From contig NZ_JACJQU010000001.1 of NCBI RefSeq assembly GCF_014696825.1, forward strand, positions 248,001-312,000: a stretch of 64,000 bases of DNA. The letters are read 5' to 3'. The position numbers and the translations under genes are program-made. The notes beneath the pieces were generated by a model that saw only the letters and a list, made by a program, of their open reading frames with translations, did not search any database and had not been told where the DNA came from. Shown piece after piece: positions 17,450-27,441 of the stretch (position 1 is its first letter; every line of letters begins with the position of its first letter). This stretch comes from Anabaena sphaerica FACHB-251 (lineage in GTDB: Bacteria > Cyanobacteriota > Cyanobacteriia > Cyanobacteriales > Nostocaceae).

Positions 17450-18229
17450 TTAGTAAGGAAAGATAACCCTATCACCGGGTCTAATGTCAGCATGAAAGAA
17501 TCCCTTATTTCTGCCCATAAAAACAGCATCTCCTAAACCAATAAATTGAGAAGCTTTTAACACATCCCAAAGCTTTCTGAAATCACCATTCAAGGGCTGC
17601 ATATCTATCGCACGGAAGTAGAGATGCTGACTATTCCGAGCGCCTCCTATTGACTTGTTAACCTGGGGTGGACGATAGCCAGAAGTAATTCTAATAGGTG
17701 AACCAAATTTCTCTCTCACTGGTCCCCAAGTTTTCGCCACTTTGATGGCATTTGCTACATATTCAGCACTGGTAGGAATACGAGTACAATTTTTGGTAGC
17801 TTCACCCCAAGTTAGAGGAATACCTTCAACAATATATTGGTTTGCATAGACTATTTCACCTCCAGGAAGTTTCATTGACGCACCTGTACGCGATCCAGCA
17901 GAGGCATTCACTTTTGCTTCTGAACCAGTGCTGTCATCTGTGGTACTTGCGGTTTCCTCCTTACCTTTGAACTCTAGTAACTCTTTAGCTGTAGTTACTC
18001 CTAGTCCCAAGGGATATTGTAGTTGGTTAAATTCCTTGAATTCTGAGAAAGCTTGCTTAGTTAGGGAACCGAGAACACCATCTACTTCTATCTTCAGGAT
18101 TCCTTGTATTTCTTTAATCAGGTCTGGGTGAGCATCAGTGATGAATATAGCAGGTGGGTTGAGTTTCACAAACTCAGATAGAGATTTGATAGTTCCAGGG
18201 TTGATTGAATCTGGGGAGTTTGATGTCAT
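17450..18229 (-). CDS. M15-type peptidoglycan peptidase with N-terminal peptidoglycan-binding domain
   Basis: The 259-residue protein has an N-terminal segment (about residues 30-90) like a peptidoglycan-binding-1 domain (IQGILKIEVDGVLGSLTKQAF). After a Ser/Thr-rich linker comes a zinc peptidase domain of the M15 (D-Ala-D-Ala carboxypeptidase) kind. Metal-site motifs are SQHLYFRAID (His-x6-Asp) and FFHADIR (second His), and the substrate loop ITSGYRPPQVN is typical. There is no signal peptide, so it may act through lysis or be phage-derived, or be exported in another way. It converges with the WD40 gene. The role in cell-wall trimming is family knowledge. Confidence 0.85.
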   Translation of the reverse strand: MTSNSPDSINPGTIKSLSEFVKLNPPAIFITDAHPDLIKEIQGILKIEVDGVLGSLTKQAFSEFKEFNQLQYPLGLGVTTAKELLEFKGKEETASTTDDSTGSEAKVNASAGSRTGASMKLPGGEIVYANQYIVEGIPLTWGEATKNCTRIPTSAEYVANAIKVAKTWGPVREKFGSPIRITSGYRPPQVNKSIGGARNSQHLYFRAIDMQPLNGDFRKLWDVLKASQFIGLGDAVFMGRNKGFFHADIRPGDRVIFPY

Positions 18230-18577
18230 AAGTTTCCTGTTAAAATTTGAACTTTGTACAAAAAGATATGCTTTGTGATATCAAGTCCGCCTAGACTACT
18301 AAGGATAAAGTTAGTTATGTTACTAATTGCTAATTGCTTTTTCCTTCTAAGCAATTACCAGTTACAGTCCTTACAGATATGAGCAGTATTTAAACGGAGA
18401 TGATATAAAAATTCTGTTCACGAACTAGGGTAGTATTCAACACTAACCCTATAGGAAGATAATGATACAGATAAAACTAGCCTATTTAGTCTGTCAAATC
18501 CTTAATTTAGGATTAAAATTCATTTTTAAGCTTAAACATCAATTTCAGATCAGCCCAATGCTAAAAAATCACTTTCA
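18230..18577. other. AT-rich gap before the TnpB remnant
   Basis: No gene is seen. An imperfect hairpin, AGGGTAGT/ACTAACCCT, lies near 18425-18450. It could be part of an eroded transposon body, since recognisable TnpB sequence begins directly after, but no left end could be identified. Confidence 0.4.
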
Positions 18578-18815
18578 ATTAGAACTCATGCTTGTAAATG
18601 TGGGTGCATAGTTCCAAAAAGCATAGACAAATATCTCATGCCGTTTGTTTGCTGATTTAAGTACCGTCGGGCGGACGGAAACTTTTTACACTGAGCGAAG
18701 CCGAAGTGTTAACGCTTGTGGAGAGATGACCCTCTACCCAGATCTGGCAACAAGTCTAGGCAAGGTTGCTCATTGAAGCAAGAATCTCCGTCCCTCTATA
18801 GGACGGGGAGCGTCA
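18578..18815 (+). mobile_element. IS605/IS1341 (TnpB) remnant: zinc-finger scrap plus right end
   Basis: From 18578 the + strand encodes IRTHACKCGCIVPKSIDKYL then a stop at 18653. This resembles the C-terminal zinc finger of TnpB (Cys-x-x-Cys-Gly-x-x-VPK). About 120 bp later comes GAAGCAAGAATCTCCGTCCC, an imperfect hairpin CTCCGTCC/GGACGGGGAG and GAGCGTCAA, which I recognise as the usual right end of cyanobacterial IS605-type elements. In intact elements this part is transcribed as the omega (reRNA) scaffold, with the guide read from the flank. Another hairpin, ACACT/AGTGT, lies near 18688-18709. The nuclease gene is otherwise gone. The right end runs into the 3' end of the neighbouring oxidoreductase gene. 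Confidence 0.68.
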
Positions 18816-19857
18816 AAGATTTACCTCCCTGCTGGAGAGATGTAGTTAAAGCACTGAGAATTTCTACTAACTCTCTACCTACCCACCCGGAGGAAACCAT
18901 TGAGGGGGTATTTTCCAAGACACTGCTAACAAAGCGATCGCACACTTTTCCTAATGGTTCAGTTTTTTCAATTTCCAGCACTTCCTGACGTTGATTTACA
19001 GGTATAAATAAATTTCCCTCTTTGGCAAACTCCCCATGTATCAAAGTTAAAGGTGATGAAGGTGACATTTCATCAAAAATCAAACTTCCTTTACTACCCA
19101 CAATTCCTAAACGACGCTGTTTATCAGGATTCAACCAGCACAGGTGAATATATGCTTGAAAATTATCTGGATAAGTCAGCGTTACCCAAACTAAATCAGC
19201 TAAACCTTGGCTTTGAGGTAATGTGGTCATGGTGTTTCCCCCGATTTCCCGATCTCCCTGTAACCAAACTGTACCCGTTGCTTGTACTTTTACAGGTAAC
19301 TTACCTAACCAAGTGTTGAAGATAGCAAGATCATGAATCGCTAAATCCCATAGTGCATCAACATCTTGGCGCACGGGTCCCAAATGAGTACGGGTAGCAT
19401 AACCATAACGTAAATCACCTAGCTGACCGGCTTGAACTACGGCTTGACCTTTTTCCACTGCTGGGTGAAATAAATAGGTATGGTCAACCATGAGGATCAA
19501 TTGCTGATACTCAGCTAATTGGCATAGTTCCCGACATTCTTCTGGGTCAAGAGTTAGGGGTTTTTCTGCCAAAACGTGATATCCCTGCTGGAGAGAATCT
19601 TTAATTAAGCTATAGTGAGTAGTCGCGGGAGTAGCGATCGCCACTGCTGTTAGCCCCGAAATCTGCTTTACAGACTCCCATTCCGTTGTTAATAATACAT
19701 TCTCATCTATATTAAACTGTTGTTTGACTGCTGCCAATCTTTCTGGATGTGGGTCTACTATAGCCACCACACTTACTTGAGGATGTGCGAGAAAATTCCG
19801 CAACAAATGCACTCCCCAACGTCCAACCCCGATAACTGCAAGTTTAATTTTAGTCAT
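18796..19857 (-). CDS. Gfo/Idh/MocA-family NAD(P)-dependent oxidoreductase
   Basis: The 353-residue protein has an N-terminal Rossmann domain with VIGVGRWGVHLLRN, the conserved ATPATTHY strand and the EKPLTLD motif (Glu-Lys-Pro) near residue 98. The C-terminal sugar-binding fold holds HDLAIFNTWLG. Family members oxidise or reduce sugars and related alcohols; the substrate is unknown. The last residues (about TLPVL and the TAG stop) are encoded inside the IS605-type right end, so the original C-terminus was probably replaced by an insertion. It lies 87 bp downstream of rnc on the same strand. Confidence 0.88.
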   Translation of the reverse strand: MTKIKLAVIGVGRWGVHLLRNFLAHPQVSVVAIVDPHPERLAAVKQQFNIDENVLLTTEWESVKQISGLTAVAIATPATTHYSLIKDSLQQGYHVLAEKPLTLDPEECRELCQLAEYQQLILMVDHTYLFHPAVEKGQAVVQAGQLGDLRYGYATRTHLGPVRQDVDALWDLAIHDLAIFNTWLGKLPVKVQATGTVWLQGDREIGGNTMTTLPQSQGLADLVWVTLTYPDNFQAYIHLCWLNPDKQRRLGIVGSKGSLIFDEMSPSSPLTLIHGEFAKEGNLFIPVNQRQEVLEIEKTEPLGKVCDRFVSSVLENTPSMVSSGWVGRELVEILSALTTSLQQGGKSLTLPVL

Positions 19858-19944
19858 TGCTCATTAGTTATTAGTCATTAGTCCTTGGTTTTTGGGAATA
19901 AGTTGTTCTTCCCCCGCTTCCCCTACTCTTTTCTCTGTCACCTG

Positions 19945-20670
19945 TCACCTGTTCCCTGTCACCTCTTCAGTAACTGCCAAATAAGCAACTTTAGCCGCAG
20001 CTTGTTCAGCGGCTTTAATAGAACGTCCCTTACCTTTGCCCAACATTTTCTCATGCAACCAAACTTCAGCCACAAAACGCTCATGAATACGGTGAGGCTG
20101 ATTAACTTCCACAACGCGGTACTCTGGTAAAACTTTAAATTGTGCCTGAGTCCATTCTTGCAGAGCAGCTTTATAGTTTAATTTAGCCGGATCAAGGCGA
20201 ATTTCTTGTGTCAGTTCCAGGAAGTGCGGATCTAACCAAGGACGAATCAGGCCTAAATTGTGAGTGCTGAGATAAAGCGCCCCCAGCACTGCTTCAAAAG
20301 CATCTGCTAGACGCGACTCTTGACCAATGAGATCAGCGGTAGCACTGCCAGCAACAAGTAAGTATAGTTCTAAACCATATTCTCTTGCTAATTTGGCGAG
20401 AATGCGATCGCTCACCAACACCGAACGAATAGCCGCAAAATCCCCCACCGAACAGTCGGGGTAATGTTCCCATAACACCACAGCAGCCACGAGCCGCACC
20501 ACTGCATCACCAACAAACTCCAGCTGTTCATAATTTGCCGATTCCGAAACAGTGGCATGAGTTAGCGCCAAGTCGAGTAACGGCCACTTTATCGGACTAT
20601 CTGTTGACAAACCTAACTTTTGGACTAAACTTTCAAGTTGCCGTTGACGGCGAGGATAAACGCTGGACAT
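19945..20670 (-). CDS. rnc: Ribonuclease III
   Basis: RNase III cuts double-stranded RNA in rRNA maturation and regulation. The 241-residue protein carries the signature YEQLEFVGDAVV (residues about 47-58), the second acidic cluster DAFEAVLGALYL near 125, and a C-terminal double-stranded-RNA-binding domain ending GRSIKAAEQAAAKVAYLAV. The final residues VTGNR and the TGA stop are encoded by a heptamer repeat (GGTGACA/GGGAACA units). The native end has therefore been replaced or extended by repeat DNA, without loss of the fold. Start is the ATG at 20670. rnpB lies upstream on the same strand. Confidence 0.95.
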   Translation of the reverse strand: MSSVYPRRQRQLESLVQKLGLSTDSPIKWPLLDLALTHATVSESANYEQLEFVGDAVVRLVAAVVLWEHYPDCSVGDFAAIRSVLVSDRILAKLAREYGLELYLLVAGSATADLIGQESRLADAFEAVLGALYLSTHNLGLIRPWLDPHFLELTQEIRLDPAKLNYKAALQEWTQAQFKVLPEYRVVEVNQPHRIHERFVAEVWLHEKMLGKGKGRSIKAAEQAAAKVAYLAVTEEVTGNR

Positions 20671-20804
20671 TAAAAAAAGATAGTAAATATATGGAACTCA
20701 ATCATGAATAGCTAACAGACATCTGGTGAAAATTAAATATGCGTTTTCTAGAAACCTTGCAGAGACGTGCCATGGGTAGGGATTCTCGGCTCTACAACCT
20801 TTGT

Positions 20805-20924
20805 CGGAGATGTCTAATTACTAATAACTAATATACCTCTCCGGAAATATGGTAGAGACGTTCCGCCGGAACGTCTCTACAAGGGTTTCAAACCACGCAC
20901 ATTTAATTACCGGAGATGTCTAAT
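20805..20924. repeat. Palindrome flanked by 14-bp direct repeats
   Basis: CGGAGATGTCTAAT occurs at 20805-20818 and again, identically, at 20911-20924. Between them, GTAGAGACGTTCC (20852-20864) and GGAACGTCTCTAC (20868-20880) form a 13-bp perfect hairpin with loop GCC. The arrangement looks like a small palindromic repeat insertion or duplication in the spacer between rnpB and rnc. Confidence 0.65.
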
Positions 20925-20934
20925 GACTAAAAAA

Positions 20935-21374
20935 GAGAGAGAGCAGGACATAAGCCGGGTTCTGTTCTCTTGCGAGGGCGGTTATCTATCTGGGATGTCT
21001 GTTACCAGACACCTCTAGCGGCTCTTGTTTGACGGAACTGGTAAAAGACCAACCATAGTTCCTCTGGCCTTGCTCCCAACCGGGGTTTACCGAGCCAGCA
21101 CCTCTCGATGCTGCTGGTGCGCTCTTACCGCACCTTTGCACCCTTACCAACTTCGGGTATTGGGAATCGGGGATCGGGAATTGGGAAAATTATTACCCAG
21201 TACCCAGTCCCTAGTAACCAGTCCCCAGTATTGGCGGTATCTTTCTGTGGCACTATCCTCACGATCGCTCGCACTGGACGTTATCCAGCAAGTTTGGTCT
21301 TTCGGGAGTCCGGACTTTCCTCAAACCAGTTTTGATGACTGATCTGCAACTGCCTGCGCCTACTCTCCCTCTCT
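20935..21374 (-). ncRNA. rnpB: RNase P RNA (M1 RNA) with STRR insertion
   Basis: The minus strand shows the conserved RNase P RNA core: GAGGAAAGTCCGGACTCCC near the 5' end (about 21295-21315), AGAGGAACTATGG-like helices, GGTAAACCCCG and the 3' element CAGAACCCGGCTTATGTCC (about 20946-20964). The 5' end AGAGAGGGAGAG pairs with CTCTCTCTC at the 3' end (helix P1). Six T follow (20929-20934), so P1 plus the T-tract can act as terminator. About 70 bases of heptamer-like repeats (GGGAATC, GGGACTGG and similar; about 21160-21235) sit inside the gene, in the P12 region. This is a known trait of heterocyst-forming cyanobacteria. Ends are estimated to within about ten bases. Confidence 0.93.
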
Positions 21375-21413
21375 ATCCAGTTTAAGCTTTTATCGCCCCT
21401 TCTGTGTGGATAA

Positions 21414-22133
21414 TTATGACTTCTTTTTATTCCAAGGTAAGGCATAAGTCCAGGGTAGTTTCTCGATAGTGAAAGGACAATTGATAATTGATATAGGAGG
21501 AACATTCACACCAGGAGCTAAACCGACGCGCAACTCAGATATTCGCAAGACCAGTTGAAAAGAAAAATCTATCTTCTTTTTACCATCCATAAAGTCTTTG
21601 TACAAACTCTTGAAAGGCTTTTGATTCTTCATGCCCATGATATCAATTAAGGGTTCCCCTGGTTGATATGTTCCTGTTTCTTTGTCTCTTTTTAAAATAT
21701 CTTCTGCCGTTACATTTTCAGAAATTGTTTTCTTGGGAGCAATAATAGTAGGAACCTGTGGTATTGCTAAGTCACGGCTGAGGTCTGGAGATTTGCGAAT
21801 CACTCGGCGAGATTGTTTGTTATGTTCAACTACCCAAGAGCTATTGTCCCAGTCAACATATACCGCTAAACTTTCTGATTTATTCTCTATGCTAATTGAC
21901 AATTCTTTTAAATTATCTTTCAGTTTCTCCAAAGCATATGTACCTGTTTTAAAAGAAATACCAATTTTATCCTGAAGGTTTTGTTCTTGCAATTGTTCAT
22001 CAACAGCACTTTTTTGGAAATTTAGCGCCACCATATCATCGATAGATTCAATCATCCGATTGAATGTGTAATATATTCCCAGAATATAAACTGTCAAAAC
22101 AATTAGATTTTGATCACTACTTTGTACTGCCAT
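21414..22133 (-). CDS. Hypothetical membrane-anchored protein
   Basis: I do not recognise this 239-residue protein. Residues 9-27 form a membrane helix (LIVLTVYILGIYYTFN). A helical, Gln/Glu/Lys-rich region follows (about 28-90) that may form a coiled coil. The rest is mixed alpha/beta with IISIINCPF near the end. It lies between rnpB and corA on the same strand, only 36 bp downstream of corA, so it could be co-transcribed with the magnesium channel. No catalytic motif is seen. Confidence 0.65.
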   Translation of the reverse strand: MAVQSSDQNLIVLTVYILGIYYTFNRMIESIDDMVALNFQKSAVDEQLQEQNLQDKIGISFKTGTYALEKLKDNLKELSISIENKSESLAVYVDWDNSSWVVEHNKQSRRVIRKSPDLSRDLAIPQVPTIIAPKKTISENVTAEDILKRDKETGTYQPGEPLIDIMGMKNQKPFKSLYKDFMDGKKKIDFSFQLVLRISELRVGLAPGVNVPPISIINCPFTIEKLPWTYALPWNKKKS

Positions 22134-22169
22134 AAAACTGCAAATAACTCCCTGTAAAGTTTTTAATCC

Positions 22170-23315
22170 TTATTTTTGCTTAATATGCCATGAATCTGCC
22201 AGCCAACCCCGTCGCCAAAACAAGAATATTAACATACCAGCAATTAAGGCCATCAATCCCAAGCATAGGGGATAACCCAAATACCAATTTAATTCCGGCA
22301 TATTATATGGTGATTTTTCAGTATTGAAATTCATCCCATATATTCCAGCTACAAAAGTTAGAGGAATAAAAATTGATGAAACTACAGTTAGGAACTTCAT
22401 AATTTCATTCATTTTATTGCTAACTGCGGAAAGATAGACATCCATTAATCCCGATGCTAATTCTCGATAAGTTTCCACCATATCCATCACTTGCACTGCA
22501 TGATCATAACAGTCTCGCAGATAGATTCGTACTTCGTCACTAATTATTTCACTACTGTCTCTAATCAAAGAATTAATTGCATCTCTTTGAGGCCAAATCG
22601 CACGACGCAATTGTAATAATTCTCGTCGAATTTGGTGAATTTGTTGTAATGTTTGCGGAGTAGGTTTAACTATTACTTCTTCCTCTAATTCTTCAATGCG
22701 TTCTCCATAGAGTTCTAGAACTGGAAAAAAACCATCAATAATTGCATCTAATAAAGCATAAGCTAAATAATCTGCTCCTTGTTTGCGAATTGTACCTTTA
22801 TTTTTAGCAATTCGTGTTCTGACTCCATCAAAACAATCAAATTCTGCTTCTTCTTGAACTGTAAGTAAATAATGTTTTCCTAAAACAAAACTCACTTGTT
22901 CACTATGAAAACCATAACTTCTTTCCTTGGGTACTACCATCCGAGCGATAATCAATAATTGGTCTTCATAGTCCTCAATTTTTGGACGTTCTGCCATATT
23001 TACCACATCTTCTAAAACTAGAGGATGCAACTCAAAAACTTTACCCAAGCGTTCCAAGATATCTCTATTACCTAAACCTTGTACATCCACCCAAGAAACA
23101 GATTCTGTATCCAAATAATTGACGCAATCTTCTGGGTTAGTTATTTGTTGACGAATCAGATCAGTTTGGTTGTAGTCAATCAAAAGAATATTTGGTTGTT
23201 CAGCATTTTCATCAATAATTATGGTTCCTGGGGGAGTTCCTGGTTGATGATAATATTCCGTGAAAGATTGTTTAGTTATAACTTGAGGAAGACGGCGAAA
23301 TTTTTTAATCATCAA
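22170..23315 (-). CDS. corA: Magnesium/cobalt transporter CorA
   Basis: CorA is a pentameric channel for Mg2+ and Co2+ in the plasma membrane. The 381-residue protein has a long soluble alpha/beta domain, then two C-terminal membrane helices (about 320-340 and 352-373) joined by the selectivity motif YGMNFN. A Trp follows in ELNWYLGYP, as in the family. The length is typical of cyanobacterial CorA. The first of two adjacent Met codons (23315) is taken as start; the second is equally possible. Confidence 0.95.
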   Translation of the reverse strand: MMIKKFRRLPQVITKQSFTEYYHQPGTPPGTIIIDENAEQPNILLIDYNQTDLIRQQITNPEDCVNYLDTESVSWVDVQGLGNRDILERLGKVFELHPLVLEDVVNMAERPKIEDYEDQLLIIARMVVPKERSYGFHSEQVSFVLGKHYLLTVQEEAEFDCFDGVRTRIAKNKGTIRKQGADYLAYALLDAIIDGFFPVLELYGERIEELEEEVIVKPTPQTLQQIHQIRRELLQLRRAIWPQRDAINSLIRDSSEIISDEVRIYLRDCYDHAVQVMDMVETYRELASGLMDVYLSAVSNKMNEIMKFLTVVSSIFIPLTFVAGIYGMNFNTEKSPYNMPELNWYLGYPLCLGLMALIAGMLIFLFWRRGWLADSWHIKQK

Positions 23316-23443
23316 ATTGTACCTATTGCAGTTGTCAGGGAATAGGGAACGAGGCAGGAGGCAGGAAGAAGTTATTTTCCATTATCAATTTTGACTTTTG
23401 ACTTTTCAATGCATGACTTTTGACCTGATTTGTCTCCCTGTAT

Positions 23444-23480
23444 AAAAAACAGTTTGCCTTGTTTTGTCAAGACAAACTGT
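23444..23480 (-). terminator. Intrinsic terminator of groEL
   Basis: On the minus strand ACAGTTTGTCTTG pairs with CAAGGCAAACTGT (one mismatch, loop ACAAAA) and is followed by six T (23449-23444). It lies about 34 bp after the groEL stop. Seven A on the other side would also allow termination on the + strand. Confidence 0.85.
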
Positions 23481-23513
23481 AAAAAAATTAAAATTTATTT
23501 GGGGAAGCGGTGA

Positions 23514-25196
<1,683 letters not shown>

Positions 25197-25225
25197 TTAT
25201 TTCTCTATCGCTTCCATTAGACAAT

Positions 25226-25252
25226 TTAGCACTCACAGGTCAAGAGTGCTAA
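25226..25252. promoter_or_regulatory. CIRCE operator (HrcA binding site)
   Basis: TTAGCACTC (25226-25234) and GAGTGCTAA (25244-25252) form a perfect inverted repeat with a nine-base spacer, matching the CIRCE consensus exactly. It lies 32 bp upstream of the groEL start codon, where the repressor HrcA would block transcription or the transcript leader at normal temperature. Confidence 0.95.
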
Positions 25253-25352
25253 CTGCTTCAGTTATTCAATTTAACAAATACCAATAAAAAATTGATTAAT
25301 ATTACAGTTGATGCTCATTATTGATGCTCATTTTGGACACTAGCAGTAATGG

Positions 25353-26447
25353 TTGAAGTGGGAGATGATTTTAGACAACTCCCTTAAGTCTCTTGGTATT
25401 GCTAACCCTAGCGGCACCGGCTGGTTGGCTGTAGTATTTACTTTTATTTTGGCTTGGCTTGTAACTTGGCGTTTGATTCCCGCTATCCGTCAGTTTGCTC
25501 TGCGGGTAGGTTGGGCTGATCAACCGAACGCCCGACGACTTAACCGAGAACCTTTACCTAATGCCGGCGGTTTGGCTATCTATGCCGGCGTTATTGCCGC
25601 TTTAGTATTAGCTAGTCTGTTACGACCTATTGAACTCCAAGGCGTATTGGCTCAGGTACTAACGATTTTGTTAGGGGGTTCTATTCTGGTTTTGGTTGGC
25701 TTTATTGATGATCAATTTGGTTTACCTCCTTCTGTCCGTTTGTGGGCGCAGATGATCACGGCATTGTTGCTGGTGGCCAATGGCATTAGCATCAAAGTCA
25801 TGTTTGGTACACCTATCGACTCACTATTATCAATGGCTTTGACTGTATTGTGGGTAGTAGGTATTACCAATGCCATTAATTTGATGGATGGTATGGATGG
25901 TTTAGCTGGTGGGATCAGTTTTATTACTGCTATGAGTTTGTTGGGGGTTTCTGCTCAATTTGATAATCGAGCAGCCGCAACCTTAGTATTAGCTGCTTTG
26001 GGAGGTGCAGCACTGGGCTTTTTACGCCACAATTTCCACCCTTCACGTATCATCATGGGTGATGCTGGAGCATACTTTTTTGGCTATGTACTAGCAGCAA
26101 CTAGCATTTTAGGCAAATTGCAACAAAGTACAGTTTATGCTCTTGTACCGACAGTTTTATTTCTGATGTTGCCAGTGTTAGATACGACTCAGGTGTTTGT
26201 GCGGCGACTTTTAGCCGGAAAAAACCCCCTGAGTACCCCTGGTAAAGACCACCTGCATCACCGCTTGCTGGCTTGGGGTTTATCCCAACGTCACGCGGCT
26301 TTTACTCTGTGGTCAGTTACTTTGTTTTTTAACTTGCTGGCCATGAGAATACAAGGTATGACTTTATCCGTGATGTTGGCTTCTGCCATTAGTATTATCT
26401 TGCTGTTGGGTTTTACTATCTGGCAGAGAATCATTCATGATTCATAA
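25353..26447 (+). CDS. Undecaprenyl-phosphate GlcNAc-1-phosphate transferase (WecA/MraY family)
   Basis: This glycosyltransferase-4-type membrane enzyme starts glycan assembly by moving a sugar-1-phosphate to a polyprenyl phosphate. The 364-residue protein has about ten helices. Conserved motifs are DQPNARRLNREPLPNAGG near residue 51, FIDDQFGL (Asp-Asp), NLMDGMDGLAGG, GDAGA and DHLHHRL; the latter matches the HIHH loop of the WecA/TagO branch. The start is uncertain: a TTG at 25353 or the ATG at 25365, neither with a good ribosome site. It may supply the lipid-linked primer for the polysaccharide cluster at 52-64 kb, but it is not next to it. Confidence 0.9.
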   Translation: MKWEMILDNSLKSLGIANPSGTGWLAVVFTFILAWLVTWRLIPAIRQFALRVGWADQPNARRLNREPLPNAGGLAIYAGVIAALVLASLLRPIELQGVLAQVLTILLGGSILVLVGFIDDQFGLPPSVRLWAQMITALLLVANGISIKVMFGTPIDSLLSMALTVLWVVGITNAINLMDGMDGLAGGISFITAMSLLGVSAQFDNRAAATLVLAALGGAALGFLRHNFHPSRIIMGDAGAYFFGYVLAATSILGKLQQSTVYALVPTVLFLMLPVLDTTQVFVRRLLAGKNPLSTPGKDHLHHRLLAWGLSQRHAAFTLWSVTLFFNLLAMRIQGMTLSVMLASAISIILLLGFTIWQRIIHDS

Positions 26448-26562
26448 TTATTTATTTACAGCAGATTGCAGATCAATGAGATCCAGAATCTAAATTGAAA
26501 CCTATACACAAAGCCAGTTTTACTCCTGACTCCTGACTCCTGACTCCTGCTGTAATTACTAA

Positions 26563-27360
<798 letters not shown>

Positions 27361-27401
27361 TCATTTAAGTATTTAGGCTGGAATATGCAGCGTGAATAAG
27401 C

Positions 27402-27434
27402 AGATCCCCGACCTCTTGAAGAAATCGGGGATCT
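27402..27434. repeat. Dispersed palindrome AGATCCCCGA...TCGGGGATCT
   Basis: Ten-base perfect arms (27402-27411, 27425-27434) enclose a 13-base loop. The element lies 7 bp after the stop of the Rpn gene on the minus strand and may act as its terminator. Longer copies with the same arms occur at 29291-29355 and 51814-51879. Confidence 0.75.
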
Positions 27435-27441
27435 AAATCAA

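Noticed and set aside
21025-21505. Three open reading frames (21025-21342, 21108-21335 on +, 21281-21505 on -) over the rnpB region
   Set aside because: They lie inside or across the RNase P RNA gene, whose core motifs explain the sequence; their proteins are low-complexity and repeat-derived.
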